Origin: Lentinula raphanica
Taxonomy: Eukaryota; Basidiomycota; Agaricomycetes; Agaricales; Omphalotaceae
DNA: 64,000 nucleotides
Reading direction: 5' to 3'
Assembly (NCBI GenBank): GCA_027919835.1
Contig: JANVFP010000004.1
Coordinates: forward strand, 744,001 to 808,000
The notes beneath the pieces were generated by a model that saw only the letters and a list, made by a program, of their open reading frames with translations, had not been told where the DNA came from and did no database searches. This document shows positions 12,173-22,673 of this stretch, piece by piece; position 1 is the stretch's first letter, and each line of letters starts with the position of its first letter. Both the position numbers and the translations under genes were made by a program.

Positions 12173-13904
12173 TAACCAGATACTGTATTGCGGTACATAT
12201 ATAGTTTGCAGAATACCTCAAAAATGAATCTTTTCCTATTTTATTGCTTGTGAATCTCTTTGAAATCTTCGCAAGACACAAGTTGCAAGAGGAGAGACCA
12301 AAGAGAGACTCCGAAAGAGGGCTCGGGGTTTCACGGTCCGGTATTGTTTGCATTTGTTGCATCGTGGTTGATTTTCTCTTCCGGAATCCTTCGTCGACTT
12401 CTTCATCAACTTCTTCGTCGTTCAACTTCTTCATTGAATGCTTCATCATTGACTTCTCTGTGTACTTTTCTATGTCCAATATACACTACAACATGGCTCA
12501 AGCAACGTCAAGGTCAAAAAAACATACCCTCGAGCTCAAGTTCATTATCCGTTGATTTTTTTGCGCACGTTTGGGCCGACAAAAAACATTATAACTGAGT
12601 TCAAGCAGCCTCAAGATCAAGATGCAAAATGTGATTTTTATCTCAAGTTTATCAAGTTGTCCAACGGCGAAGCTCAAGCTATCAAGCAATTATCTCCAAT
12701 CTTGAGACTCAACGCGCAAATTTGATATCAAGAACATCCAAGCTTCGAACTTTTTCTTCAGTCGAAGAACTCAAGACTCCAGATCACCGCAACTCGAATG
12801 CTTTCCAAATCCAACTCAAGAACGCATGCGTATACCTTGACAACCACGTCCAGCCATTGCCTTTCATTAACACTCATTGCATATAGTTAGTCTCAGAATC
12901 CATGGCAGCTCATATCATGGTGCGTCCTGCTTTTCTTGTGCTGTATATCCAGCCACCGACTCAAATGTACAGATCCCGCCTCTTGCTTTTGCATGCTCTT
13001 GCTGCCTCACTCAACTTCCTCCTGTCGCTCTTTGCAGAGTTAGCTGTGGTATTGGTTGGATTACGAGGGTCAAACAAAATGCTTGTAAGTCTTCACCTCT
13101 TGCCTCGTTCACTTCTAACTTCTTGCAAACTTCAGCCATTGGTTTCTGGTTTCTTGTATGAGAAACACGCAAATGAACTAAATCTGATCAGCCGGTTGGG
13201 ATGATTCGATGTACGCTATCGGACGAGCCTGGAGGGTGCATTCGTCTCATAATATATCAGCTTTTGTACTCATCACCTGGGATCCATATCTATATACAAT
13301 ATTTTCATACACTCTGCTTGAATCGAATGAGAATCGAGTGAGCCCATCAGTACTATAGGAACATGACAGGAAAGTATCGGGAAGCTCATGGAAGAAATCG
13401 GAAAAGATTGCACTGAAATCCAGGCTGGAATTAATTATGGTTGGATACTATGTAATGCTGGTTTGAGTCCTAAAAACGTGAGATGGGTTGTATCAGGTCC
13501 CATCCGTTATGGAAAATCAACCGGACTGACATTGGTTTGAAACCATCATTCATCAAACTGGTTTGAAATCGATTTGTAGTCGTGACTGTGTAAGGATTCA
13601 GTGGTAACAAATTAGTGATATCCAAGCTCAAGGCATACTACAGCATCAGTATGTAGCCTGCTCAGTTCTCGCTGCTGAGCTGTTGAGCGCTTATAGAAAT
13701 GATGTGGCTGTGTGATTATGCAATCGGTATCGGTATCAGTATCTTCCACCGACATGGATACCGCCCCAGAAATGTTAGAAATGAGCACTGAGCAAGAAGA
13801 AAAGCGCCCAAAATGATTTGTAATGATTTGTAATTATTAAGTAAGCTTCTGGGATTAAGCGCGCCCAGAGGTTTTATAATATAGGATAAACGTGAAAGAG
13901 CGTG
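12173..13904. other. Intergenic region without recognised gene
   Basis: No protein with conserved character is seen. The 12370-12470 stretch is a cttcttcatcaa-type low-complexity run that translates to Ser repeats in some frames. The right end (about 13700-13904) is probably the original upstream region of COG6, because the element at 13908-25339 separates it from the gene. Confidence 0.45.
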
Positions 13905-13907
13905 GAA
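13905..13907. repeat. Target-site duplication GAA (left)
   Basis: GAA precedes the left end of the 11.4 kb element and recurs at 25340-25342 just after its right end, as expected for CACTA/CMC elements, which duplicate 2-3 bp. A longer 5-bp match (ggaag) also straddles the ends if the termini are placed one base inward. Confidence 0.7.
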
Positions 13908-14019
13908 GACTAATCTCGTACCCAGATCTTCTAGGGCACTGCGGCATCCCAGTGTGCCGCGAAAATACAGACGTAAACAAGTGTACAAATAAAAAACAAA
14001 CACCATGGTCGTGCCCTAG
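13908..14019 (+). repeat. Left terminal inverted repeat of the 11.4 kb element
   Basis: It pairs with 25228-25339 in inverted orientation over about 112 bp with scattered mismatches and one 2-nt indel. Shared blocks include ACTAATCTCGTACCCAGAT, CGGCATCCCAG and GCCGCGAAAATACAGA. It also holds a shorter internal inverted pair, agatcttctagggcac (13924-13939) with gtgccctagaagatct (14011-14026). Confidence 0.85.
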
Positions 14020-14518
14020 AAGATCTGGTGCACTTTGATCGGCAGGGGGCGCCTCGATACACAGCCACCGTGACATCTGCGTTACTTCGCGGTTTTCCCA
14101 TTCATTATGTAGCAATTTGTACACCAAGTTTCATCCTTACAGAAATTCATACATATTCGAAGAGGCTCTCTGTGATATGTTTTGAGCATACAGTAGCCCA
14201 AGAAAGCTCTGAGTGCATTATATAGCATTTATTGCTTCTAAAATATAACTAATCTCTATTGGGACATCCAAGTAAAGTAATTTCTAGCTTTTTGCATGTC
14301 CATTCATGGTCCCTATCATGTTCCTGCAGCCCATGCTATCAAGTAGTCATCTCAAGGCAATGATTGGCCAGGTTTGATAGCCAAATGGTACCAGTAAATG
14401 CGTGGTCAAGGTCAAAATAGCTCAAGAAGCAGGCATTTTTTGGGCGTCTTGGTGTCACACTAGTGGTGGCTGTGTATCGAGGCGCCCCCTGCCGATCAAA
14501 GTGCACCAGATGTTCTAC
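14016..14518. mobile_element. Nested CACT-type MITE-like inverted-repeat element
   Basis: A 47-bp perfect inverted repeat (14023-14069 and 14465-14511) encloses about 400 bp of non-coding sequence, with imperfect pairing a few bases further out. The repeat contains CACTTTGATCGG, a CACT-type terminus. It sits exactly at the inner edge of the left TIR of the 11.4 kb element and adds about half a kilobase there compared with the right end. No ORF of note is inside. The exact boundaries are uncertain because the outer bases are themselves palindromic. Confidence 0.75.
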
Positions 14519-14838
14519 ACGGCTGCACGTTAGGTGTGCAAATGGAGTGCGAATGGAATTTTGGTAGATCTAGGCAATCACAATCGCGCGAACTTCATGT
14601 GAGATTTGGGGTAAATCGTGCAAACGACACTTCTGTACAAATGAAGTACAAATCAGTTGTGTGAATCTTCCCAGAAGCTGCATTTGTGCATGATTTGCGC
14701 AAGAAAAACTATCCGAACTTTGCAGATTCCTGACAGCTCTTATGAAAAAGGGAATGAAGTCCGCGAACGACATCACAATGCGGCTCTATAAGATATTACA
14801 GTGATACCCAACCAGAATGTACATGATAATCATTAGAT
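14519..14838. other. Left subterminal region of the 11.4 kb element
   Basis: Non-coding. The sequence shares short words with the right subterminal region, for example GTACAAAT (twice near 14636-14655) and TGTGTGAATC. The sequence ttctacacggctgcac near 14512 matches the inverse of the right inner TIR edge (cctacacagctgcac). Such repeated subterminal words are typical transposase-binding regions in CACTA elements. Confidence 0.5.
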
Positions 14839-17800
14839 TCATACATTATCACGTCTAGTAAAGGACTGATGTTCAAACAGTGTTTGGTGAGATGCTCTCG
14901 GAGTCTGCAAGTGCGGAAAATGACTTGGAGAACTTCGTGTGCCAGAGGAATCCGCCATCATTGCCTCCGACCTGTTGTCTCTGCGATGGTCATAGAAAGC
15001 TGAAGGCTCACTCATTGGGGAGTATGACATTCCTGTTGAAGGGCCCGGTCGATTGGATATTTGCTGTGGCATCAATGTTGTGAAGGAAGGACCGGGAATG
15101 GAAAGTGGGGTTGGTTGTGGTACACGCGAAGAGACAGGCTGTTTTTGAATCGAGAGAGCATTGGCCGCCTTCTTTCCTTGGGTCTTCTTCCTAAGATCGA
15201 CTTCTGCACGTACCGCATCCTGAATCACCTTGCTCTGATCGAGAACAACAATTGGTGGTCGTAACGCCATCAGGTAAGCTGCGCTACGCATCTGCGCTGT
15301 ATTCAAGATCAAGTCTGAATGTGGTGCATGGTGTTCGACTGCGAGCGACTTCTCCTTCACAATTTCGCGCTCCAGCATCTGTGTGGCATTGCGAGTGACA
15401 GGACATTTACAGTCCACGCAGTTATGCTGCACATTCACTGCCGACAGGACATTCTATGTGAATGATCACAGACTTTAGCTAGGTTCCCATTGGCAAGAGG
15501 CGAGCAAGACTATATACCTTTGCTGGAATCACGATGCACTCATCAACTAGTCCGAGTCTACGCATGTGGTATTGGGGATGTATTTCTCCTGTGATTGCCC
15601 ACTGTATCGTCACATAATCGGCCTTGTCCCGAATTTCCAGGTATGTCGATGGCACTTGGAGAACTTCGATAACTCTTCCAACTCGAGGCCGCGCGGATTC
15701 CTGCATACATGCGATCCAGCTTCCCTCGTAACATATATCGCCGCTCTGTGCTACGAACCCCTCGCATGTGCGAAATGGACCTGAACCAAGGACTGTGCCC
15801 GAAACATAACCTGCCGTTTTTGTCTCGCTCCTAGCTTTCCCTGCACTGATCTTTCCTATACATTGACCTGTGTGATTGGATTCAGCCTAGATGCACTCAT
15901 GTGCACATAATTGAACCCACCTGCCACCAGTGTTTCTTCACCGTCCTCTTCTAGGCCGAGTAGTTGTCCACCAAAATCCAAGATTTTTGCCATTGATAAT
16001 ACCGACGTCGATACGGAAACCCAATCATTTGCAGTAACTGTACTTGCATTGGCCGCGTTCAATACAGATGCTGTTGATTGCGGTCGAGCAATGTAGCCCC
16101 CCTTCATGAGATGTCGGATACGGTTTCCACGAGCCATCCGGTGAGCTACATCCTTAGACGGTGCGTGTCTGTTGCTATGCACGCTGCAAGCACGGATGAT
16201 TGCATTGAAAGATTCAAATCCTTCTGTGGCGAAGAGCATAGCGGGACCAAAACGACGAATGTGGTTTGGGAGATGCAGGATGACGTGGAACTTAGGCTTG
16301 TTGAACCAACGAGGTGTTAATCGGCAGGTACAGGTAAGGAAATGATCAATTGCTTGTTCAAGCTCATCCTAAACACTGTGAGTCAAAATTTCTGCATCGA
16401 GACTGCTGCTCACCAGATATACTTCACGGTCATGTATTTCGGGTTGCCACACAAGTGCCACAACTCTACTCAGTGCATGCCAGACCGACATCTGGTCCTC
16501 CGAGATCAAGCCTTGGAGTACAAAGGGAGCCGCTTGCGCAATTGCTCGAAAGTCACGCCCAGTCAGTGAACCTGCGTAATTCACCAACGTTGGTCCTGCC
16601 AAACGAGATATCCCCAGCCCGGAAGTATTGAATGATGACAATTGCGCAATAAGGATATCGCTCTGTTTTTTGGTGCGCGCAACTGCATCTCGCCAGAAGT
16701 ACTTTACGAAACCCAGCAGAATGACATGAAGAATCTCTACAGGAGTGTCGCAATGAGGATCGAGACCTATAAATGACAGTGAATTTCTTGAAAATTGAGT
16801 GAATGCTTCAGACTTGACCTTTGATGCGCCATACAGGGCTGGTGACATCTGCTGGGAAGCTCGCTTTAAGCTCGTTCAGGTCGCGTTCTCTTTGTGCTAT
16901 ATCTCTGCCTTTACGAGTCGTTATTGCTGCCATTTGATTGACGAAGCCTTCAAGATAGGTATCTTTGACTCCGGTCGCTGTTTTCTCTCGTTTATAAGCC
17001 GCCATTCCACCAATTTTGGAGGCCATGGCAAATTGAGACCGAAGATTCTCACATGTTTCGGCTTTGTTACGAGGTGTCGATTTCTATAGCACCGAGATGA
17101 GTGCATGGGTACCAGCAAGACAAGCAGTCGTACCGTCATGAATTGTTTAACTCTGGCAAGCATATCCGCCATTGACTCCACCGTCCCCTTCTTCTTCTTC
17201 CCCGTGCTTCCTGCAGAAGATGCTACTGACATTCTGTCAGTATCTTCACCGGCAGCATCTCCTTCCCCAGAGTCAGGCTCTTCTTCAGGATGTCCCCGCA
17301 CCCAGCACACCCGGCAGAACAGTTTACCACGAAAACCAATGTGACACGCTAGCTCGCTCTGCATTGGATTATCACCAAGCATTGCAAGAACTGATGGTAT
17401 CAATAAAACCATCTCTTTCGATTGGCAGTCCCAAGCCCAGATTCCGTTATCAAACCCCAATCTGACCGACAAAAGTACTAAGTCTAACGATTTGACAGAT
17501 ACAAGGGAAAACACGCACTCAAGCTGTTCAACAATTCCATCCAACATTTCCAGCGGTGGAGCCGTATTTGAGGTGCAGAGAAAGTGAATATTTGACTCTT
17601 GATGGACATATTGTCGCGGAAGGCCAGCAGCTGTGAAGAGAAAGGAGTTGTGCTTGTTCCACTTCTTCGAAACATTGCCTGATGTATCGTCACAGTACAG
17701 CCAGATCGGAAAGGCCAGTACCCTTTTGCCTTGGCTCCGACATCGCCATCGATTGCCCTCTTGGGGGTCCGTATGAGTCCAGTCAATAACTTCGTTTGGT

Positions 17801-20119
17801 GACACTTCCTGGCCTAGCCAAGGGCTTAGCACACTTCAATGGTCAATGAAGGATAAAGCTTGCCTATGATGTGCTGAGGACTGGGCAAGCCCTGCGAGTC
17901 ATGAATTCTTTGAAGCTGCGGAAAGGATGAAAGTAGCTTCGAGTAATGTATTTCAGCTGATTGCCAGCTCTGAACTGCCCATCCTAATCCAGACGGGCCA
18001 CGTCCAGACTCAGCTACTTTCATCATCCAAACGGTTCCCCAAAGCTCGCCCCTTCTCTCAAACCATCGGACTGGCATGCATACCCGTCCATCATCCAGAA
18101 GGCAGGGCTCGAATGTATAGAAATCCTGCCCAAGAAGCCTCACCATTGGAGTAAGCAAGTGAGGGTCCATCTCGCTCTTCCACCTGTCTCCTTGCCATGC
18201 CTGGCAGAGTTTCGACCCTGCGTCTTCGGGATAGAAATGAAGCTTTCCGCGAACTTGTGGATTGGCCATCTCCTGGAAATCGAAATGTTACTGCTTTTTT
18301 GTCAACAAAAAGGGAGAATTACACACCTGTCGAATGATGCCTGCTAAATCGTTCACATAGTATACATGTCCAAATTTTCCTACATAACGGATACTTTGTA
18401 TGCCACACAACTTCTGGAGAAACACGTCGATATCGTCCATGGCACGATCTGATGGGAGGTTGCCGATACCAAGAGCCATCATTACCCAATGGATGGCAAG
18501 GTTTTGCTTGCGCGAAAATGCACAGCGAGGCACATGCCTCAAGACATCCAGAACATACGTCTAGGGGAAATTAGACCACGGCTAGAGTGGAAGTATTATG
18601 CTCACCTCTCTGTCAGGCCATGGGTACCATTCTGATTCAGCATCTGCCTGATGTTTCCGTCTGTGGACAAAGGAATTCATCAAATCGGGAGGGTCAAGTG
18701 AAGCTTCTACATCACTATCCTCCAGACCACTGCAATCCCCACCAGATTCCTCTTCGCTTGATGCATCTAGGTCAAATTCTCCGTTGAGATAACCACGCAA
18801 CTGTTCTACTAAACCCGTGGGGCAAGAAACAGATCCGGTGTCTTCAACATCGAAATCTACTTCGTTCCAATCGACACCACCGAGATTGTTGTCCAAGTGA
18901 GGATTGATATCTCCTTCCCGCTGTTCCTCAACAGCTACCAGATCAGCAAGTGCCCTCATAAGATGTCCCCGCACGAGAGAACGTGAGGTCGATCCAGTCG
19001 TCGCGCCAACTGGAGAATCGACTGTTTGATCGGGCTGTTGTGACTGTTTCCATCTCTTGATATTCAGCTTATGTCGTGCACTTTCTTCGTGTTGAGGAAT
19101 AAACCGCGCCTCGATCGAGCGGCTGGCATGGCATGCGAGGCATTTGAATCGCCCATTAATGTCGGGATCAGGCAGCCAGACTGTTTGAAGGTGAACGACG
19201 ACCCGAAATAAATGTTGTACAACTCACCGGTAGCATCTTTCGAAGGAAATTTTCCATTGCTTTGAGTGAATCGACTATCTGGTGCTTTGGGTGTATGAAC
19301 GTGGCTTCGAGTGCCTCCAGGTAGAGACACACGTAGTTGAATCAGAGATAAATCTGATATCCCAATGTTTCGTAGGAGGGTCTCATCAGTCAAAGAGGCA
19401 TGAGAGTACGAAGGATAAATCAGATTATATTGACAACGTCCGGGAGGACCAATGAGATGGCGTCGTCGTAGTTCCTTCAATACATCTCTGGCGCTTGTTG
19501 TGATATACACATCTGCGAAGTTCTGAGCACACCGTTGACCTCTTACATGAATACCGAATGAACTTACCTATCTTCTGAGTTCGAGGAAAAGGTCCCTGCA
19601 CAAAAACTTGTATTGGTCGTAACTGTGCCCTTTTATATCCACCAGCTTCACAGTATGTAGGAGTAGTTGTGGGAGGAATTGTCCAAGCTATACGGTTGTC
19701 ATTGAGATGTGAGCTCGTCCGGCAGAAAGGAGTGGCACAAATCACATACATATGATGAGCTGCAAGGTCAACTGCCATAGGAAACAGAGTATGATATCAC
19801 ACATTATGCTCTTGATACTGTCTGTCCAGCACACCGGAATCCATGACGAGATACACGCTGAGAGTAGACAGCCTAGGTATGCACACACAATCCCTTGTAT
19901 CACCCAGCGCAGACAGCGATTCTCAGGTAGAGATTCATAGTGACACATCCGATAGCGGGCTTCTTTAAGCAGAGTTCTTCGAGTATTAAAGCGACACAAA
20001 AGTTTCGTGAAACGTCGTGAACGACCCATTGCCAGCGGAAGCTCGGAGTTGTCGATATCGATGAAACTTGAAGAAAGTTCAAGTGTCACGAAATGGTCCA
20101 CATCGCACGTGATAGGCAT
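14839..20119 (-). CDS. Plavaka-type transposase with N-terminal ubiquitin-like domain
   Basis: Exons on the minus strand encode, in order, a tentative N-terminal exon (ATG 20119) and a ubiquitin-like fold (IQVFVQGPFPRTQKI, then DVLKELRRRHLIG, TDETLLRNIGISDLS, ending LRVSLPGG; about 19325-19640). These are followed by a C2H2/BED-like finger (CLAC...H-x5-H, about 19085-19150), an acidic linker, and the Plavaka core with LYCDDTSGNVSKKWNKHNSF near 17680, LDPHCDTPVEILH near 16755 and TEGFESFNAII near 16215. A possible BAH-like C-terminal segment follows (RPRVGRVIEVLQVP). The CCHC knuckle of the paralogue at 3810 is absent. The Ubl exon joins the finger exon in frame across a 5'-GTGAGT...CAG-3' intron, so a single fused protein is likely. 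One junction near 17830-17860 is damaged: the expected donor reads GC and the expected acceptor lost its AG, leaving a stop. The gene may therefore be inactive or use a non-canonical site. Exact first exons are unresolved. Confidence 0.82.
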
Positions 20120-20524
20120 GTGGACGCGTTGTGGGGCTTTTAATGAGCGCGAATAAAAGCTGTGATTTTGTTTATTGTCCATCTCATCTTTCTTCCTCTC
20201 TTCCTTCATCTCGATTTTACGCCCTTGAAGCTGGGTCTAGCTCAAACTGTGAGTGAATATTATAAGCTGAAGAGAATATGGGCTTTGAACCTGGTGCTGG
20301 GATTTGGTCATGGTGTACCCGGAAGCCACGACCTTGGAGGCTGAAGCTCACTACACCATGACTAAAGTTCAGGATCAATGAACGAAGCCCCGATACTCTC
20401 TTAACGCGCTGCTTTAAGATGTCCTACCACTTTCTCACAATCTCTACTTTCAGGTCACAAAGATATGAAACTGATAAATAACGGTCAGTCACTCTGCATT
20501 CAACACAGTTGCCACTGACCCAGG
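20120..20524. promoter_or_regulatory. Divergent promoter region between transposase and TET/JBP-like gene
   Basis: This 405-bp region separates the start codons of the Ubl-transposase (minus) and the dioxygenase (plus). It holds a T-rich stretch near 20160-20220. No definite TATA box was found. Shared regulation of transposase and dioxygenase is inferred from the divergent layout only. Confidence 0.45.
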
Positions 20525-22225
20525 ATGGCTTCTCTAGAGCCATTTTGTCGAACAACGCGCTCCAACCGAGTGTTCAGCCCTTTTGTCATAACGCCCACTG
20601 CCGGACACCCAATTCAAGGCCCAAAAGAGTTTGATATCCTTGATGCGCTCAAGGAGGAGAATGAACATCGAATAGAAAAAGAAGATCGTGGAGAGGGCTA
20701 CGAATCAGAGGAAGACGTAGAGCTAGATACTGAAGACCTACTTCCTCAGTCTACCCCTGCTCCATCTTCATCAACACCCCGCCAGGTCCCCTCTCGCAGT
20801 GCAACACCCATCATGGCCACATCTTCTTCGAGTAGCTCCTCTTCCACCCCGTCAATCACTTCTCCTCCCCCATATCATCGATTAGACTCTGCGCCAATAT
20901 CGGGTACTATTAGTAGTCGCTGGCACTGCACATCTTCAAAAGCTGACAAACGAAGAGCTCATAAACCTCATCAACGAGCGAAGCGCAATGCGACGCGTCG
21001 AGCCCATGCAGAGGCAACCGTCCTGTCTTCACAATCCCCCATACGCACTCGAGCGAAGCTTGTAACGCTACGCAAGGCATTGCGTACAAAACATTACTCT
21101 GCATCTGAGATTCATATGGCTGGGTTACCGGCGAGTTCATCAGGTTGGATTGGTCGTCGGCAGAAGTTCTCTCGAGAGCACAGTAGTTTGGAAGAACTCT
21201 ACGGCCTTGGATTCAAATTGCTCGATTGGCAGCTCGAGTATGTCACAATGGTTTCTATTCAGTCAATACCTTTTCTGAAATCTCTTTTACAGTGAAACAT
21301 ACAGGATCATTGACAAGAACGAGAAGATCATAGGCGTGCTTGGAGCACCTCCTCCAGGGCAAAGCGGGGCAGATTGGACGCCGGTGGTCCAGGACGCAAA
21401 CACAGCTCTTGAGCAAGCGCACGAACGAATCTCATTCACAGAAAAGGAAGAGAACCATCGCCGTGGCGACTTCCCTGCTGCTGCGTATGGAATATCGTTC
21501 GGTGGCGGGCAAAAGCGGCCAGGTATCTTGAAGCATTCGGTGAAGACTACCACCATCCTCCAATCGTTGCTGATGAACGAAGCCTTCAAACGCATTTCCG
21601 GCTATGCTAATTGTGAGTTTTCTTGACAATGATTCATGAACGCATTTCTGATATGTTTACTGTTCAAGCTCTTTTTGCTACTTTTGCGCCCCGAGTATAT
21701 CAATATTACTCAGATGGCCTGACAGCACTGAACGAATGGAATGCTCGACTCGTTCCCAACTTTCCCCGGACTGCTTTTGCTGCGTGTACCTGGAATTTTG
21801 GACCTGCAGCTGTGTCTTATCCTCATACTGATAACGGGAATGTTGCCTTTGGCTGGTGTTCTATCACGGCCCTTGGCGATTACAATCCTGATCTAGGTGG
21901 CCATCTCGTCCTTTGGGACCTCAGGCTCATCATCAGGTTTCCTCCTGGGGCAACCATTTTAATTCCCTCCGCCCTGCTAATTCACTCCAACGTCCCCATT
22001 CAAGAAGGTGAAACTCGATATGCTTTTGTTCAATATACTGCTGGCGGATTGTTTCGCTGGATTCATCATGGTTTTCAGACTGAAGAGCAGTGGAAGATGC
22101 ATGCCTCTGCTCCTAGCCTGCGTCAGTATGAGCGAGACCGTAGAAACCGTGTACAGACTGGTTACGACAGATTCTCGAAGTACTCAGAGGTTGTTCAAAG
22201 GTACGACCAGGTCCAAGGCAGATAG
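20525..22225 (+). CDS. TET/JBP-like 2-oxoglutarate/Fe(II) dioxygenase
   Basis: Three exons (20525-21237, 21293-21612, 21669-22225; total 1,590 nt) give 529 aa in one continuous frame. The N-terminal third is acidic, then Ser/Pro/Thr-rich, then strongly basic (KADKRRAHKPHQRAKRNATR), compatible with nuclear DNA binding. The C-terminal half has the double-stranded beta-helix signature: HTD (iron ligands H-x-D) in SYPHTDNGNVAFGW, GGHLVLWDL, FPPG, the distal iron His in LLIHSNVP, and Arg in GETRYAFVQY as the likely 2-oxoglutarate-binding residue. TET/JBP enzymes oxidise 5-methylcytosine (TET) or the thymine methyl group (JBP) in DNA. Basidiomycetes have expanded TET/JBP families linked to transposons, which agrees with this context. 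The substrate of this member cannot be told from sequence. It could also be an RNA- or protein-acting relative, though the family likeness and basic region favour DNA. Confidence 0.82.
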
Positions 22226-22673
22226 TTAATTTTCGAGATGCTAGATACTGTATGTATATATCCTCATGTATCTCTTATCTTGTATAGACCGCACTGTCAA
22301 AAACAATCCTCAAAAGCAATCATATGAACTCCAACAATTTCGAGGCGACGAGTCGGACTTAAAGCTTCTTGGGAAAGCACGGTCATGTGATGGAGTGGTC
22401 GCTCTAAACCAAACCATCACAGACTCACTCATGTTCACTCAAGGGACAGACATTCAGCAGTCTGACCTGCTGTTGCTTTGAACTTCAAGGAGATTTGGAC
22501 TTCATGCTGCTGAATTGATCCTCAAAGTGTTCACCGTCACAGAGAATCACCTGAGCGGAAGTTAAAAAGCGGATGGGTCTTTTAAACTTTTCTCTTGCTT
22601 TTTTTTTTCCTCTTCTTTTTCTTATCCCTTCTCACTTCCTTGAGCCCTCTTTTTACTCGAACAGACCATCGCA
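22226..22673. other. Spacer between dioxygenase and accessory protein B
   Basis: Non-coding, with T/C-rich sequence (about 22590-22640) just before the ATG of accessory protein B, as is common upstream of fungal start codons. No TATA box was recognised. Confidence 0.45.

Noticed and set aside
13716..14127. Minus-strand frames near the left TIR, and the matching plus-strand frame at 25250, that share a peptide-like similarity
   Set aside because: The similarity is just the terminal inverted repeat translated in both places, not a conserved protein. The plus-strand frame merges into COG6 but its conserved start is at 25421.
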